A DNA stretch of 12,523 bases from Nitrospirota bacterium (lineage in GTDB: Bacteria; Nitrospirota; Thermodesulfovibrionia; UBA6902), in NCBI GenBank assembly GCA_015491705.1, contig WFVK01000120.1, positions 1 to 12,523 on the forward strand, written 5' to 3'. Positions 1 through 6,651 of the stretch are shown here, in pieces. Each line of letters begins with the position of its first letter. Within the stretch, counting starts at the first letter, position 1. The notes below the pieces were generated by a model. That model made no database searches and was not told the origin of the DNA. It was given only the letters and a program-made list of their open reading frames with translations. Both the position numbers and the translations under genes were made by a program.

Positions 1-2
1 AT

Positions 3-443
3 ATTATTGTAAACGCAAAAAAAACCGGCGGAATACTCGTGGAAATGAGGACCGGCATACGCAGGATAAACCTCATTGCCGCGGGTATCGGGATAAACGT
101 AAACATGACCCCTGAGGCGCTTCCGGAAGACGTAAGGCCGTTGACCACCTCGTTAAAGGCAGAGTCCGGAAGGACCGTTGACAGGGCCGGGCTTTTCGCA
201 CGCATACTGGATAAACTGGAACAGTCCTATAAAATTCTTTTAAATGGTGATAAAAGGGCTTTAATTAATGAATGGCTTCGTTTAAACTTCACTATGGGCA
301 AAAAAATACGTGTCAGGGCCCCTCACGGGACGATATCCGGCATTGCAGCGGGAATCAATGCCCGCGGCGAGCTCATGATAAGGCTTTCATCAGGAGAGGT
401 TCGGACAGTAAGGGCGGGGGATGTAACGGTACTGAAGAACTGA
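3..443 (+). CDS. birA: Biotin--[acetyl-CoA-carboxylase] ligase, C-terminal part (5' end outside window)
   Basis: Attaches biotin to the carboxyl-carrier lysine of biotin-dependent carboxylases via biotinyl-AMP, in the cytoplasm. The frame is open to the left edge. It begins IIVNAKKTGGILVEMR, which matches the catalytic-core segment after the PND motif (N-K-K-xGGILxE in this family), followed by the core strand GIGINVN. A helical segment follows, then the small SH3-like C-terminal domain (GTISGIAAGINARGELMIRL...). A GTG at 39 could be read as a start, but the homology runs upstream of it, so the gene is cut by the window edge and is not short. The DNA-binding N-terminus cannot be assessed, so whether this is the bifunctional repressor type is unknown. 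coaX follows 18 bp downstream, a common pairing. Confidence 0.93.
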   Translation: MIVNAKKTGGILVEMRTGIRRINLIAAGIGINVNMTPEALPEDVRPLTTSLKAESGRTVDRAGLFARILDKLEQSYKILLNGDKRALINEWLRLNFTMGKKIRVRAPHGTISGIAAGINARGELMIRLSSGEVRTVRAGDVTVLKN

Positions 444-461
444 TGCCTGACCTGAAGAGAC

Positions 462-1277
462 ATGCTTTTACTTATCGACATAGGAAACACGGATATCACG
501 ACAGGCCTCTGTGAAGACAGGTCTGTTCAATATACATTGAGGCTCGGGACATACATCGTGGCCGGGGATATAGAGATGTTTTCAAGCGCCCTCGGTAACT
601 TTATCCGCGAGCGCGGGATGCCGCGGCCCACGGGCGCTGCAATATGTTCGGTCGTCCCCCGGCTTACGCCTTTGCTCACAGGGGCGCTGCGGCGGAGCTT
701 TGGTATCGAACCTCTGATCCTGACCCACCGGCTGAAGACCGGTTTGAGGTTTTCAGTTAAAAACATCAACGGCCTGGGGCCGGACAGGATCGCGGGTGCG
801 GCAGCGGCCCGCCGGCTCTACATGGGCAATCTGGTCGTGGTGGACTTCGGCACAGCCACCACTTTCAATGTGGTTACGGAAGGCGGGGAATACCTCGGCG
901 GAGCTATAATGCCGGGGCCGGGGTTGTCGGCCGATTCCCTTGCCGGCAGAACGGCAAGGCTGCCGCGCGTGGACCTGAACGCCCCTGTCAGGCTTCCCGG
1001 CAGGGACACCGCCGAAAACATCCGTGCCGGGGTGATTCTCGGACATGCCGGCGCTGTCGAAAGAATCATCCGCGAAATGGAAAAGGGGCTCAAGACGGGT
1101 CTGTCCCTCATAGTCACCGGCGGGTTCAGCGGGCTGATAACACCGCATATAAATATCAGCCCCCTCGACGTCAACCCGTTACTGACCCTCGAGGGATTAA
1201 GGTTGATTTATGAAATGAATTCGGGTTTTCTTGCAAAAAACGCCTCTGTACGGGAGGCGATAAATTCAGGAGGTTGA
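462..1277 (+). CDS. coaX: Type III pantothenate kinase
   Basis: Phosphorylates pantothenate to 4'-phosphopantothenate, the first step of coenzyme A synthesis. The 271 aa length is normal for CoaX. The ASKHA-fold signatures are visible: phosphate-binding DIGNT at residues 6-10, GPDRI at 106-110, the second phosphate motif VVDFGTATTFNVV around 126-138 with Asp128, the GGAIMPG loop at 146-152, and TAENIRAGVILGH near 183-195. The start follows birA by 18 bp with only a weak GAAGAG-like ribosome site. Its last codons contain the Shine-Dalgarno of the next gene, so the two are probably translationally linked. The product also fits its neighbour: acpS further along uses coenzyme A as donor. Confidence 0.95.
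   Translation: MLLLIDIGNTDITTGLCEDRSVQYTLRLGTYIVAGDIEMFSSALGNFIRERGMPRPTGAAICSVVPRLTPLLTGALRRSFGIEPLILTHRLKTGLRFSVKNINGLGPDRIAGAAAARRLYMGNLVVVDFGTATTFNVVTEGGEYLGGAIMPGPGLSADSLAGRTARLPRVDLNAPVRLPGRDTAENIRAGVILGHAGAVERIIREMEKGLKTGLSLIVTGGFSGLITPHINISPLDVNPLLTLEGLRLIYEMNSGFLAKNASVREAINSGG
1200..1215 (+). repeat. 16-bp direct repeat, upstream copy inside coaX
   Basis: aggttgatttatgaaa occurs exactly at 1200-1215 and again at 1271-1286, where it covers part of the Shine-Dalgarno and the ATG of the universal stress protein gene. The upstream copy lies within the coaX reading frame (residues G-L-R-L-I-Y-E). It looks like a small local duplication of the translation start, or coincidence. Confidence 0.6.
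1268..1273 (+). promoter_or_regulatory. Shine-Dalgarno AGGAGG of the universal stress protein gene, inside the end of coaX
   Basis: A perfect AGGAGG lies 7 nt before the ATG at 1281 and overlaps the last coaX codons. A 6-bp stem (1241-1246 with 1254-1259) sits just upstream. This fixes the start and suggests coupling with coaX translation. Confidence 0.8.
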
Positions 1278-1286
1278 TTTATGAAA
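1271..1286 (+). repeat. 16-bp direct repeat, copy at the usp start codon
   Basis: Second copy of the repeat described at 1200-1215, spanning the coaX stop, the intergenic bases and the ATG-AAA start of the next gene. Confidence 0.6.
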
Positions 1287-1736
1287 GTCGAACGTATACT
1301 CTTTCCAACGGATTTCTCGGAAGGTTCCACCCATGCAATGCATTATGCCGTGGATCTTGCAAAACATTATAATGCAAAGCTCTATATCCTTCACGTTATT
1401 TATGACATTACAAAGGCGGCGGAGATATACATCCCCCACGTGTCCACCGACCTGCTTTACAAAGACCTGAACGAGTGGGCGCTGAAAGAGATAGACAGAT
1501 ACTGCGTGGAGGAGATAAAGGACGTTTCCAATGTGGAGAAAAAAGTTGTGACAGGCGTCCCTTATGAAGAGATAATCAAATTCGCCGAAGAGGAAAAGAT
1601 CGACATGATCGTCATGGGGTCATACGGGAGGGTCGGCATCGAAAGATTTTTCTTCGGCAGCACAGCGGAAAAGGTGGTCAGGAGGGCGCCGTGCCCGGTA
1701 ATGGCGGTAAGAGCGCTGGATCACGGGAAAAAATAA
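1281..1736 (+). CDS. Universal stress protein, ATP-binding type
   Basis: Single-domain UspA-fold cytoplasmic protein of 151 aa, a normal length. The N-terminal strand ILFPTDFSEGS carries the conserved Asp near the nucleotide. The C-terminal signature G-2x-G-9x-G-S/T is intact (GSYGRVGIERFFFGST), followed by AEKVVRRAPCPVMAV. This places it in the ATP-binding subclass rather than the UspA-type that lacks the motif. It starts 3 bp after coaX behind a strong Shine-Dalgarno and ends 14 bp before the metalloprotease gene. The sequence does not reveal a specific stress or partner. Confidence 0.95.
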   Translation: MKVERILFPTDFSEGSTHAMHYAVDLAKHYNAKLYILHVIYDITKAAEIYIPHVSTDLLYKDLNEWALKEIDRYCVEEIKDVSNVEKKVVTGVPYEEIIKFAEEEKIDMIVMGSYGRVGIERFFFGSTAEKVVRRAPCPVMAVRALDHGKK

Positions 1737-1750
1737 AAAAGTCGAGGCGC

Positions 1751-2263
1751 ATGAAGGTATATCTCTCGGAGAATGCCTTTATGGGCCTCCTGCTGAGCAG
1801 CGCCGAGGTCTTCAAGAGGGAGTGCCTGGGATACCTCCTGGGTTACCGTCTCGATGACCGGTTCATAGTGGAATACGCCTTCGGCCTGCAGACAGCGAGG
1901 AGAAGGCGCAGGGGCGTTATATTCCACCGCAGGGACCAGAAAAAGATAGAGCCCATACTGTCGAATTTCGTGAAGCTCCAGATAGTGGGGGATTTCCATT
2001 CCCACACCCCCTACGGCAACACAAAAGGCATCCCCGTGCCGAGCGCGGAGGATATCAGGGAGATGGAGAAAGACAATCTCTACATCATAATAGCCATAAA
2101 CGAACTGGAGAAGACCAAGCCCTGGAAAGAAAACAAGGACGGCAGCATTTCCGGGAGCATGGGGAACTTATTCTTTAAAATATCGGCATACTTTTACATA
2201 GACAGCATACATCAGAGGGCCCCCATCTACTGTCCGTTCCCTCCGGGCCTGAAAGTAGGGTAA
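1751..2263 (+). CDS. JAMM/MPN (JAB1)-type metalloprotease-like protein
   Basis: A 170 aa protein with the zinc-site layout of the JAMM family: an early Glu (Glu24 in FKRECLGYLLG), then FHSHT with His83 and His85, then PSAED with Ser98 and Asp101. In typical JAMM proteins the HxH pair is about seven residues from the Ser; here 12 residues (TPYGNTKGIPVP) intervene, so the active-site loop is longer. The start is set at 1751 because homology begins at MKVYLSENAF and a GAGG lies upstream; an upstream in-frame ATG would overlap the previous gene in an unrelated sequence. Bacterial JAMM proteins cleave isopeptide or peptide bonds next to ubiquitin-like or sulfur-carrier proteins, but no such substrate gene is here. 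Substrate is unknown. Confidence 0.8.
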   Translation: MKVYLSENAFMGLLLSSAEVFKRECLGYLLGYRLDDRFIVEYAFGLQTARRRRRGVIFHRRDQKKIEPILSNFVKLQIVGDFHSHTPYGNTKGIPVPSAEDIREMEKDNLYIIIAINELEKTKPWKENKDGSISGSMGNLFFKISAYFYIDSIHQRAPIYCPFPPGLKVG

Positions 2264-2276
2264 CATTCCGGACACA

Positions 2277-3002
2277 TTGAGATTCAGGCACTGCATAGCC
2301 ATATCCGTATTATTTCACCTGCTGCTGTTGTGGGTTATATGGACGGTGCCCTTCATGACGCGCGCCGCGGCACCGGTGTTTAATGTGGAGCTCGTGGAGC
2401 CTCCCGCGGTCCCGAAGCCCCCGGTCCCGCTGAGAAGAAAACCTGCTCTCAGGAGAAGGCCCCGCCGCCCTGTCATTGTAGAACGCAGCAGTCCCGCGGT
2501 CAGGAAAAGGTCCTCCATGCCCGGGGCCGTGCACGGCAGGGGCGCGGAACCGCCTCAAAAGGGCAAGGAAGACAGTGCCGCCGCCACGCCCGCGCCCACC
2601 GCGCCGCTGTCTTCACTGTTTGATAAAAAAACCATAGAAAAATTCGCCCTGAAGGGCCTGCCGCCGGGGAAGGGGCTTTCATTCGATACGTCCGAAATAC
2701 AGTACCGCGGATACATGAGAACGCTGAAGCAACGGATAGAAGCCATCTGGAAGTATCCTGAAGAGGCCGCACGGCTGGGAATATCGGGCGACCTTTACAT
2801 GGATTTCACGATAAAAAAGGACGGAACCATCGGAGAGATCGAGGTTGTAAGGACATCCGGCTACAGGGTGCTTGACGAAGCAGCGATAAAGGCGCTGAGA
2901 GATGCCTCGCCGTTCTGGCCCCTGCCCGCTAACTGGGAAAAGGACAGCCTGGAGGTAAGGGGGCATTTCATATACATCCTCGGCAGGACTTATGTTATGT
3001 AG
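2277..3002 (+). CDS. TonB-family protein (periplasm-spanning energy transducer type)
   Basis: A 241 aa protein with the full TonB layout: N-terminal membrane anchor (about residues 6-26), a Pro/Arg-rich linker (about 41-110, PPAVPKPPVPLRRKP...), and a TonB C-terminal domain from about 142 to the end. That domain shows the conserved YP (160-161), GDLYMDFTIKKDGTIGEIEVVRTSGYRVLDEAAIKAL and a terminal aromatic-rich strand. It would link the inner-membrane proton motive force (ExbB/ExbD partners, not in the window) to outer-membrane receptors, or act as a TonB-like envelope protein. The TTG at 2277 is the chosen start because the next in-frame Met would remove the membrane anchor; no good ribosome site is seen. 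It is the last gene of the run, 13 bp after the JAMM gene. Confidence 0.85.
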   Translation: MRFRHCIAISVLFHLLLLWVIWTVPFMTRAAAPVFNVELVEPPAVPKPPVPLRRKPALRRRPRRPVIVERSSPAVRKRSSMPGAVHGRGAEPPQKGKEDSAAATPAPTAPLSSLFDKKTIEKFALKGLPPGKGLSFDTSEIQYRGYMRTLKQRIEAIWKYPEEAARLGISGDLYMDFTIKKDGTIGEIEVVRTSGYRVLDEAAIKALRDASPFWPLPANWEKDSLEVRGHFIYILGRTYVM

Positions 3003-3060
3003 GAATGTGCAATCAAAGGGGACGGACAGTTCATTGCAGAGCCGTATTTTTATAGCCATC

Positions 3061-3073
3061 ATGTTGCATAAAC
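3061..3073 (+). repeat. Interspersed gttgcataaa repeat, left flank of aroD
   Basis: atgttgcataaac, the exact reverse complement of 3838-3850. The two copies bracket aroD as a 13-bp inverted repeat. It belongs to the short repeat family spread through the window. Confidence 0.65.
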
Positions 3074-3081
3074 GAGTTGCG

Positions 3082-3103
3082 GAGCCTGACGGGAATCAGG
3101 CTC
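3082..3103 (-). terminator. Hairpin overlapping the aroD stop codon
   Basis: gagcctga (3082-3089) pairs perfectly with tcaggctc (3096-3103) around a 6-nt loop. On the minus strand the stem begins at the aroD stop. No T-run follows, so it is at best a weak or processing-type terminator. A second pairing, gcagagcc (3036-3043) with ggctctgc (3099-3106), competes with it. Confidence 0.4.
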
Positions 3104-3827
3104 TGCCTGAATCTGCCGCCTCGTTATAGGCGGGGTCAAACAGGCGGAGGTGCTTTATAATCTCAAATGCGGATATCTGTCCGGGCGAGGCGGCCCGGTC
3201 TATAAACCCGTAAGTCAGGAGTGAGCCTGTCATGGGATTGATGATCCGTGATATCAGGCCCGCCCTGCCCAGTGAAATCGTGACTATTCCGGCATCCCTG
3301 TTTTCTATTGTAAAATGGATCAGCTCGCCGAGGTCTTTATTGTCAGCGGCATGCACCGCGATCTTGACGATCTGGGCGCCGAGGTCTTTTCCCCTCCGCA
3401 GAAGCCCGGCCAGGATATCCCTCTCCGGTGTTTCACTGAAATTATGATAGGACGCCATCAGTATCCTGCCGTTTTCCCTGCATAATGCCGAAACCTTCTC
3501 TATCAGAGCGGTGGAGCTTAATTCGACATCGAGGACTTCGGCAAGTGGAAGAACCTCTTTGAATATCTGATACCTCCTGTCATCATCAATCTCCCGGAGG
3601 CCCCCCTCTTCCACGGACCTTATGGTTGCAACAAGCGGTTTGCCGTATTTCCGCTTTACCGATGCGAAGATATTGACGATGTCGGCAGTGAGTTCGGCAT
3701 CGAGCATGTCCACGCGGATCTCTATTATGTCCACCTGCCTTACCGCCTCGGCCGGCATGTTGAAATCCGTGGAAACAGTGCCGACCACTACCGGCCGTTT
3801 ACCAAGCTCTGTGTCGCCGATTTTCAT
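3096..3827 (-). CDS. aroD: Type I 3-dehydroquinate dehydratase
   Basis: Dehydrates 3-dehydroquinate to 3-dehydroshikimate in the shikimate pathway through a Schiff base on lysine. The 243 aa length is typical. Family residues are in place: EIRVD (Glu36, Arg38), the Schiff-base assistant His128 in SYHNF, the catalytic Lys155 in IVKIA, SLGRAGLISR with Arg194, and SPGQ with Gln217. The start has AGGGAG a few bases upstream and a strong promoter. The gene stands alone, with no other aro gene beside it, and is bracketed by 13-bp inverted copies of the interspersed repeat. The leader copy creates a 9-codon mini-ORF (MLHKQGAR) whose TGA overlaps the aroD ATG. Confidence 0.95.
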   Translation of the reverse strand: MKIGDTELGKRPVVVGTVSTDFNMPAEAVRQVDIIEIRVDMLDAELTADIVNIFASVKRKYGKPLVATIRSVEEGGLREIDDDRRYQIFKEVLPLAEVLDVELSSTALIEKVSALCRENGRILMASYHNFSETPERDILAGLLRRGKDLGAQIVKIAVHAADNKDLGELIHFTIENRDAGIVTISLGRAGLISRIINPMTGSLLTYGFIDRAASPGQISAFEIIKHLRLFDPAYNEAADSGRA

Positions 3828-3837
3828 CTCGCTCCCT

Positions 3838-3850
3838 GTTTATGCAACAT
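3838..3850 (-). repeat. Interspersed gttgcataaa repeat in the aroD leader
   Basis: On the minus strand atgttgcataaac, preceded by cttg. It lies just downstream of the predicted aroD transcription start and 11 nt before the ATG. It is the inverted partner of 3061-3073. Confidence 0.7.
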
Positions 3851-3861
3851 CAAGGTAAATA

Positions 3862-3890
3862 ATTCTAACAATCCGCCCGGACAGTGTCAA
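3862..3890 (-). promoter_or_regulatory. Sigma-70-type promoter of aroD
   Basis: Read on the minus strand: TTGACA (3890-3885), a 17-bp spacer, TAGAAT (3867-3862), with a TG one base before the -10 (extended -10). The expected transcription start is near 3855, giving a leader of about 28 nt that contains the repeat motif. This is the best promoter match in the window. Confidence 0.75.
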
Positions 3891-3933
3891 TCATCGCGGC
3901 ATCGCAGAAAAACCTTATGCTATCATAACCCTT

Positions 3934-4797
3934 GTGAAGATCATCGATATACATGCACACGGCGCGGGCGGCGCCGATACATCCGCCGCCTCGGCCGATC
4001 AGATACTGCGCATGGCTGAAATACACGGCGGCCGGGGGGTTTCGGAGATCATCCCTGCCGTGTTTCCATCACCGATCAGTACGATGCGTGAAAACATGGA
4101 GGCGATCAGGCAGGCGATCGAACAACAGGAGACCGGGAAACAGCAGGGCCGTTCTTCCCGCATAGCCGGCATACACCTTGAAGGCCCTTTCCTGAACCGT
4201 TCAAGATGCGGCGCACTTGACCCGCTGTCATTCCTTGAACCCGCTGAGTACACACTGAAACAACTCATTGAAGGATTCGAGGATATCGTGAAAATAATAA
4301 CCATCGCCCCCGAGCTCGAAGGAGCGGCAAAGCTGATCAGGGCCGTATCCGCTATGGGGATCACTGTGAGCATGGGGCATTCGGATGCATCATACGCCGA
4401 GGCGGAGGCGGGCTTTCATGCGGGAGCGCGCGGGATCACGCACATCTTCAATGCAATGCGGGGGATTCATCACAGGGAGCCCGGGATTGCAGGGTTCGGG
4501 CTCATGCACCGGGATGTCTACATTGAAGTCATAGCAGACCCGTTCCATCTTGATCCGGTGGTGACAGAGTTTATATTTAAAGTAAAGGCTCCGGACAGGA
4601 TCATCATCATCTCCGACGCAGTGAAAGAGACTCTCACAAAACCGGGAGGCGAAAGGATAACGTGCGAGAAAGACAGGCTCTCAGGCGGCTCCATGACCGT
4701 TGCGGAATCGACCGCGGCATTGATACGGAGGGGGCTGGATGAAGAGCTTGTCATGAGAGCAGTTTCCGAAAACCCTGAAAGATACCTTCGCCGCTGA
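3934..4797 (+). CDS. NagA-like amidohydrolase (N-acetylglucosamine-6-phosphate deacetylase family), minimal form
   Basis: The 287 aa protein aligns to the metal-dependent barrel of NagA: DIHAHG (His7, His9), HLEGPF (Glu83, the main metal ligand), GHSDAS (His149), THIFNAM (His170), ADPFHLDP (His205, substrate) and IISDAV (Asp228, catalytic). NagA proteins are usually about 380 aa with a beta-sandwich built from both termini. Here the N-terminal strands are absent (translation starts at the barrel) and the chain stops soon after ENPERYL, so the C-terminal part is absent too. GTG at 3934 is the only possible start after the upstream stop at 3856. It has no clear Shine-Dalgarno. No amino-sugar genes are nearby, so the true substrate is open. 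Family assignment is firm, activity less so. Confidence 0.8.
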   Translation: MKIIDIHAHGAGGADTSAASADQILRMAEIHGGRGVSEIIPAVFPSPISTMRENMEAIRQAIEQQETGKQQGRSSRIAGIHLEGPFLNRSRCGALDPLSFLEPAEYTLKQLIEGFEDIVKIITIAPELEGAAKLIRAVSAMGITVSMGHSDASYAEAEAGFHAGARGITHIFNAMRGIHHREPGIAGFGLMHRDVYIEVIADPFHLDPVVTEFIFKVKAPDRIIIISDAVKETLTKPGGERITCEKDRLSGGSMTVAESTAALIRRGLDEELVMRAVSENPERYLRR

Positions 4798-4840
4798 TGC
4801 CCCCCGGCAATGTATTCATGCACACGGCAGCTCGGGGTTG

Positions 4841-4870
4841 TTGACTATTGCCCCCCTGAAAAGTTAGGGT
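4841..4870 (+). promoter_or_regulatory. Candidate promoter of the purC-like gene
   Basis: TTGACT (4841-4846), an 18-bp spacer, TAGGGT (4865-4870), matching only the TAnnnT core of a -10. The rest of the 244-bp gap (4798-5041) holds a repeat-like stretch (4921-4960) and a GGAGG ribosome site (5027-5031). Confidence 0.35.
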
Positions 4871-4920
4871 AAAGACCGTTGGTATTCCATTCCCGGACTG
4901 AAACCAGCGGGGGGTTGCCC

Positions 4921-4960
4921 TGATGTTGCTTAACCGGGCAGCGGGGTCTGCCGTAAAACT
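4921..4960 (+). repeat. Diverged copy of the interspersed repeat in the purC-like leader
   Basis: It reads tgatgttgcttaaccgg, then ggcag-loop-ctgcc and gtaaaac. The order and spacing resemble the outer end of the 183-bp arms (gttgcataaaccgg, then cgccgtaaaac), so this seems a decayed relative of the same element. Confidence 0.45.
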
Positions 4961-5041
4961 TCAGGCTTTCCCGCCCCGCCGGCGATAGTTTGATGCCGGT
5001 GCAAGGTTTAAGGTCTATCAATTACCGGAGGTTGTAGGACG

Positions 5042-6358
5042 ATGAATAACATCCCTGATAAAATCACCCTTGAACTTGACAGGCCGTGCTATACCGGCTC
5101 TGTTCAGAAGCTCTATGATGTCCCGGGCCACCCCGCGTATCTGGTCAGCGAGACAACGGCAGGCGGCTCCGTCTTTGATGTCGGCGCCATTTTCGATATA
5201 GAAGGCAGCGATGTGGGAAGGGCGAGCTTCAGGCACCTCGTGTTTCAGGAGCTGCAGAACCCGGAGGCATGGAGCGCCCTTGCGGGGGAATTGTCCGGAG
5301 AGGGCGGTCTCCTCCGTAAAGATGACAGCGGGCTTGTGGAAAAGGCACTTTCAGGATTCACCCGGAACGGGGCCCCGACCCATCACGCCGGCATGATAGA
5401 CCGTAACAGCGGGAGGGTTTACCGGAGGGGATTTCCCGCGGAGCCGAGCAATCTGACACTGATCAGGAAGTACAAGGTTGAAAAACCGGAACTCTGTAAG
5501 GTGCTGGGATGGCACTTCTATGATTACGAAAAATACCACCATATCGACGGCTATGTCATCCCGCTCGAATATATTGTCAGGCTCGGCATTACGAGCGGCT
5601 CGTCCGTGCTGAAAAAATACAATGCGCTCAGCGATGCGCACAAAAGAGAATATTTAAACGAGCTCGGCCTTGACAGGCCGCTTGCCCCCTGGAGCCGTTT
5701 TGACTATCCCGTTGTCGACCTGACCACGAAATACGAGCCCGAGGACAGGAATATAAGCCGCCAGGAGGCGGCGCTGATCTCCGGGGCGGACGGCGGCGCG
5801 TTTGCAGGGTCAATGGTTATGGCCGTGCTGGGCGCCTGCCTGCTGCAGCGCATATTTGCAGGGATGGGCCTGTTTCTGTGGGATATGAAATGGGAGATTG
5901 CCAGGGAAGGGGACAGCCTCGTCTTTGTGGACACCATTGACACCGATTCCGTACGGGTGACTTTCAATATCACCGGCGGCGACAGGATACATTTTGTCCA
6001 CTTCAACAAGCAGTCAATGAGGGACTACTACAGGATTATGCATCCGGAGTGGTACAGTGCGGTCAACGAGGCGAAGAAAGCCGCTGCGAAAACCGGCAGG
6101 GCGTTTACCGGGATACTGTCCGAAGGCCAGAGGAAAGGGGAGTATCCCGCAACACCGGTGGTGGACGAACGGTTCCTGGATATACAGAAACAGAAATTCT
6201 CAATGATACAGTCTTTCATTCAGGGACGGACCCGGGACATCCGGGAAGAAGCCGGGAGAATCGCCCGGCTGGAGCTGGACTATTACCTCGCTGCCGGCAG
6301 GAAAGAGGAATATGAAGTGCTGAACTCGGCCCCACGGCAGTGTTTTGCTTCACCTTAA
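5042..6358 (+). CDS. Long PurC-like protein (SAICAR synthetase fold)
   Basis: The 438 aa protein keeps the order of SAICAR synthetase (PurC) motifs: an N-terminal GSVQKLYDV (like G-K-v-R-D-l-Y), SVFD (residues 43-46), PLEYIVRLGITSGS (174-187, like PVECVVRxxxxGS), DLTTKYEPEDRNIS (226-239, like TPATK...D.nIS), and GLFLWDMKWEI (276-286, like G-l-x-l-v-D-F-K-l-E) followed by VDTIDTDSVR (296-305, like gDE-xxPDxSR). Typical PurC is about 240-300 aa. Here extra sequence lies between about 70 and 170 and beyond 310. PurC ligates aspartate to CAIR in purine synthesis, but no purine gene is nearby, so this may be a divergent PurC or a related ligase. GGAGG at 5027-5031 supports the start. Confidence 0.7.
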   Translation: MNNIPDKITLELDRPCYTGSVQKLYDVPGHPAYLVSETTAGGSVFDVGAIFDIEGSDVGRASFRHLVFQELQNPEAWSALAGELSGEGGLLRKDDSGLVEKALSGFTRNGAPTHHAGMIDRNSGRVYRRGFPAEPSNLTLIRKYKVEKPELCKVLGWHFYDYEKYHHIDGYVIPLEYIVRLGITSGSSVLKKYNALSDAHKREYLNELGLDRPLAPWSRFDYPVVDLTTKYEPEDRNISRQEAALISGADGGAFAGSMVMAVLGACLLQRIFAGMGLFLWDMKWEIAREGDSLVFVDTIDTDSVRVTFNITGGDRIHFVHFNKQSMRDYYRIMHPEWYSAVNEAKKAAAKTGRAFTGILSEGQRKGEYPATPVVDERFLDIQKQKFSMIQSFIQGRTRDIREEAGRIARLELDYYLAAGRKEEYEVLNSAPRQCFASP

Positions 6359-6366
6359 TGTTGCAG
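6352..6366 (+). repeat. Interspersed repeat overlapping the purC-like stop codon
   Basis: accttaatgttgca; its taa supplies the stop of the PurC-like gene (6356-6358). After gttgca it continues as caggg-agcaaccg, resembling the inner half of the 183-bp arms rather than the gcataaa branch. Confidence 0.5.
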
Positions 6367-6375
6367 GGAGCAACC

Positions 6376-6430
6376 GACCGGATAACTCACCCGGCCCCTC
6401 CTGGTCTAAGAGGGGGGATTACTCCTCCCC
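6376..6430 (-). repeat. Diverged inverted copy of the arm hairpin
   Basis: On the minus strand this stretch follows the same order as the inner part of the 183-bp arms: a CCCCTC-type stem, a loop with cttag-acc, its partner, then ggccggg and gagtta. The stem is cccctc (6395-6400) with gagggg (6410-6415). It is clearly less conserved than the two arms. Confidence 0.5.
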
Positions 6431-6434
6431 TTAA

Positions 6435-6617
6435 CCTTAACGTTGCATAAACCGGCTGGAGAGCCCGCCGTAAAACCCTGTTTGAGGTTCAGGGGTTGTC
6501 GGTTCAGGGTTCAACGGTTATAAGGCGAAGGAATTGGAAGAATATGTCTTTGTTGCAGGAAGTAACCGATTGGATTACTCCTCCCCTTAGGTTAAGGGGA
6601 GGCCGGGATGGGTTACT
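6435..6617 (+). repeat. 183-bp inverted repeat, arm A
   Basis: Reverse complement of 7588-7770 with no gaps and 4 mismatches by hand alignment. It starts with ccttaacgttgcataaaccg, continues through a ggttcaggg-rich stretch, and holds a perfect 10-bp stem (6580-6589 with 6593-6602, loop ggt) close to its inner end. It occupies most of the 425-bp gap before comFB. No transposase is encoded. Confidence 0.9.
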
Positions 6618-6622
6618 AATAT

Positions 6623-6641
6623 GCCGTTGCATGGCAACGGC
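6623..6641 (+). repeat. Perfect 8-bp stem at the inner edge of arm A
   Basis: gccgttgc (6623-6630), loop atg, gcaacggc (6634-6641). It lies just inside the inverted-repeat junction and has no counterpart beside arm B. No T-run follows, so it is not a standard terminator. Confidence 0.6.
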
Positions 6642-6651
6642 GAAAAGTTGA

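Noticed and set aside
753..1174. Two long open frames on the minus strand inside coaX
   Set aside because: They lie antisense to a well-supported gene, have compositionally biased products with no recognisable motifs, and have no ribosome sites; they follow from GC-rich codon use.
4871..5041. Purine or other riboswitch ahead of the purC-like gene
   Set aside because: Only short GC-rich stems and a repeat relative are visible; no conserved core of a known riboswitch class could be recognised.
6580..6602. Perfect 10-bp stem in the repeat arm as an intrinsic terminator
   Set aside because: No T-run follows on either strand, and the stem is part of a repeated unit; it may still slow transcription.
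6544..6650. Short frame through arm A (MSLLQEVTDWITPPLRL...)
   Set aside because: Encoded by repeat DNA with a hairpin in the middle; such frames recur wherever the repeat does and are not evidence of a protein.
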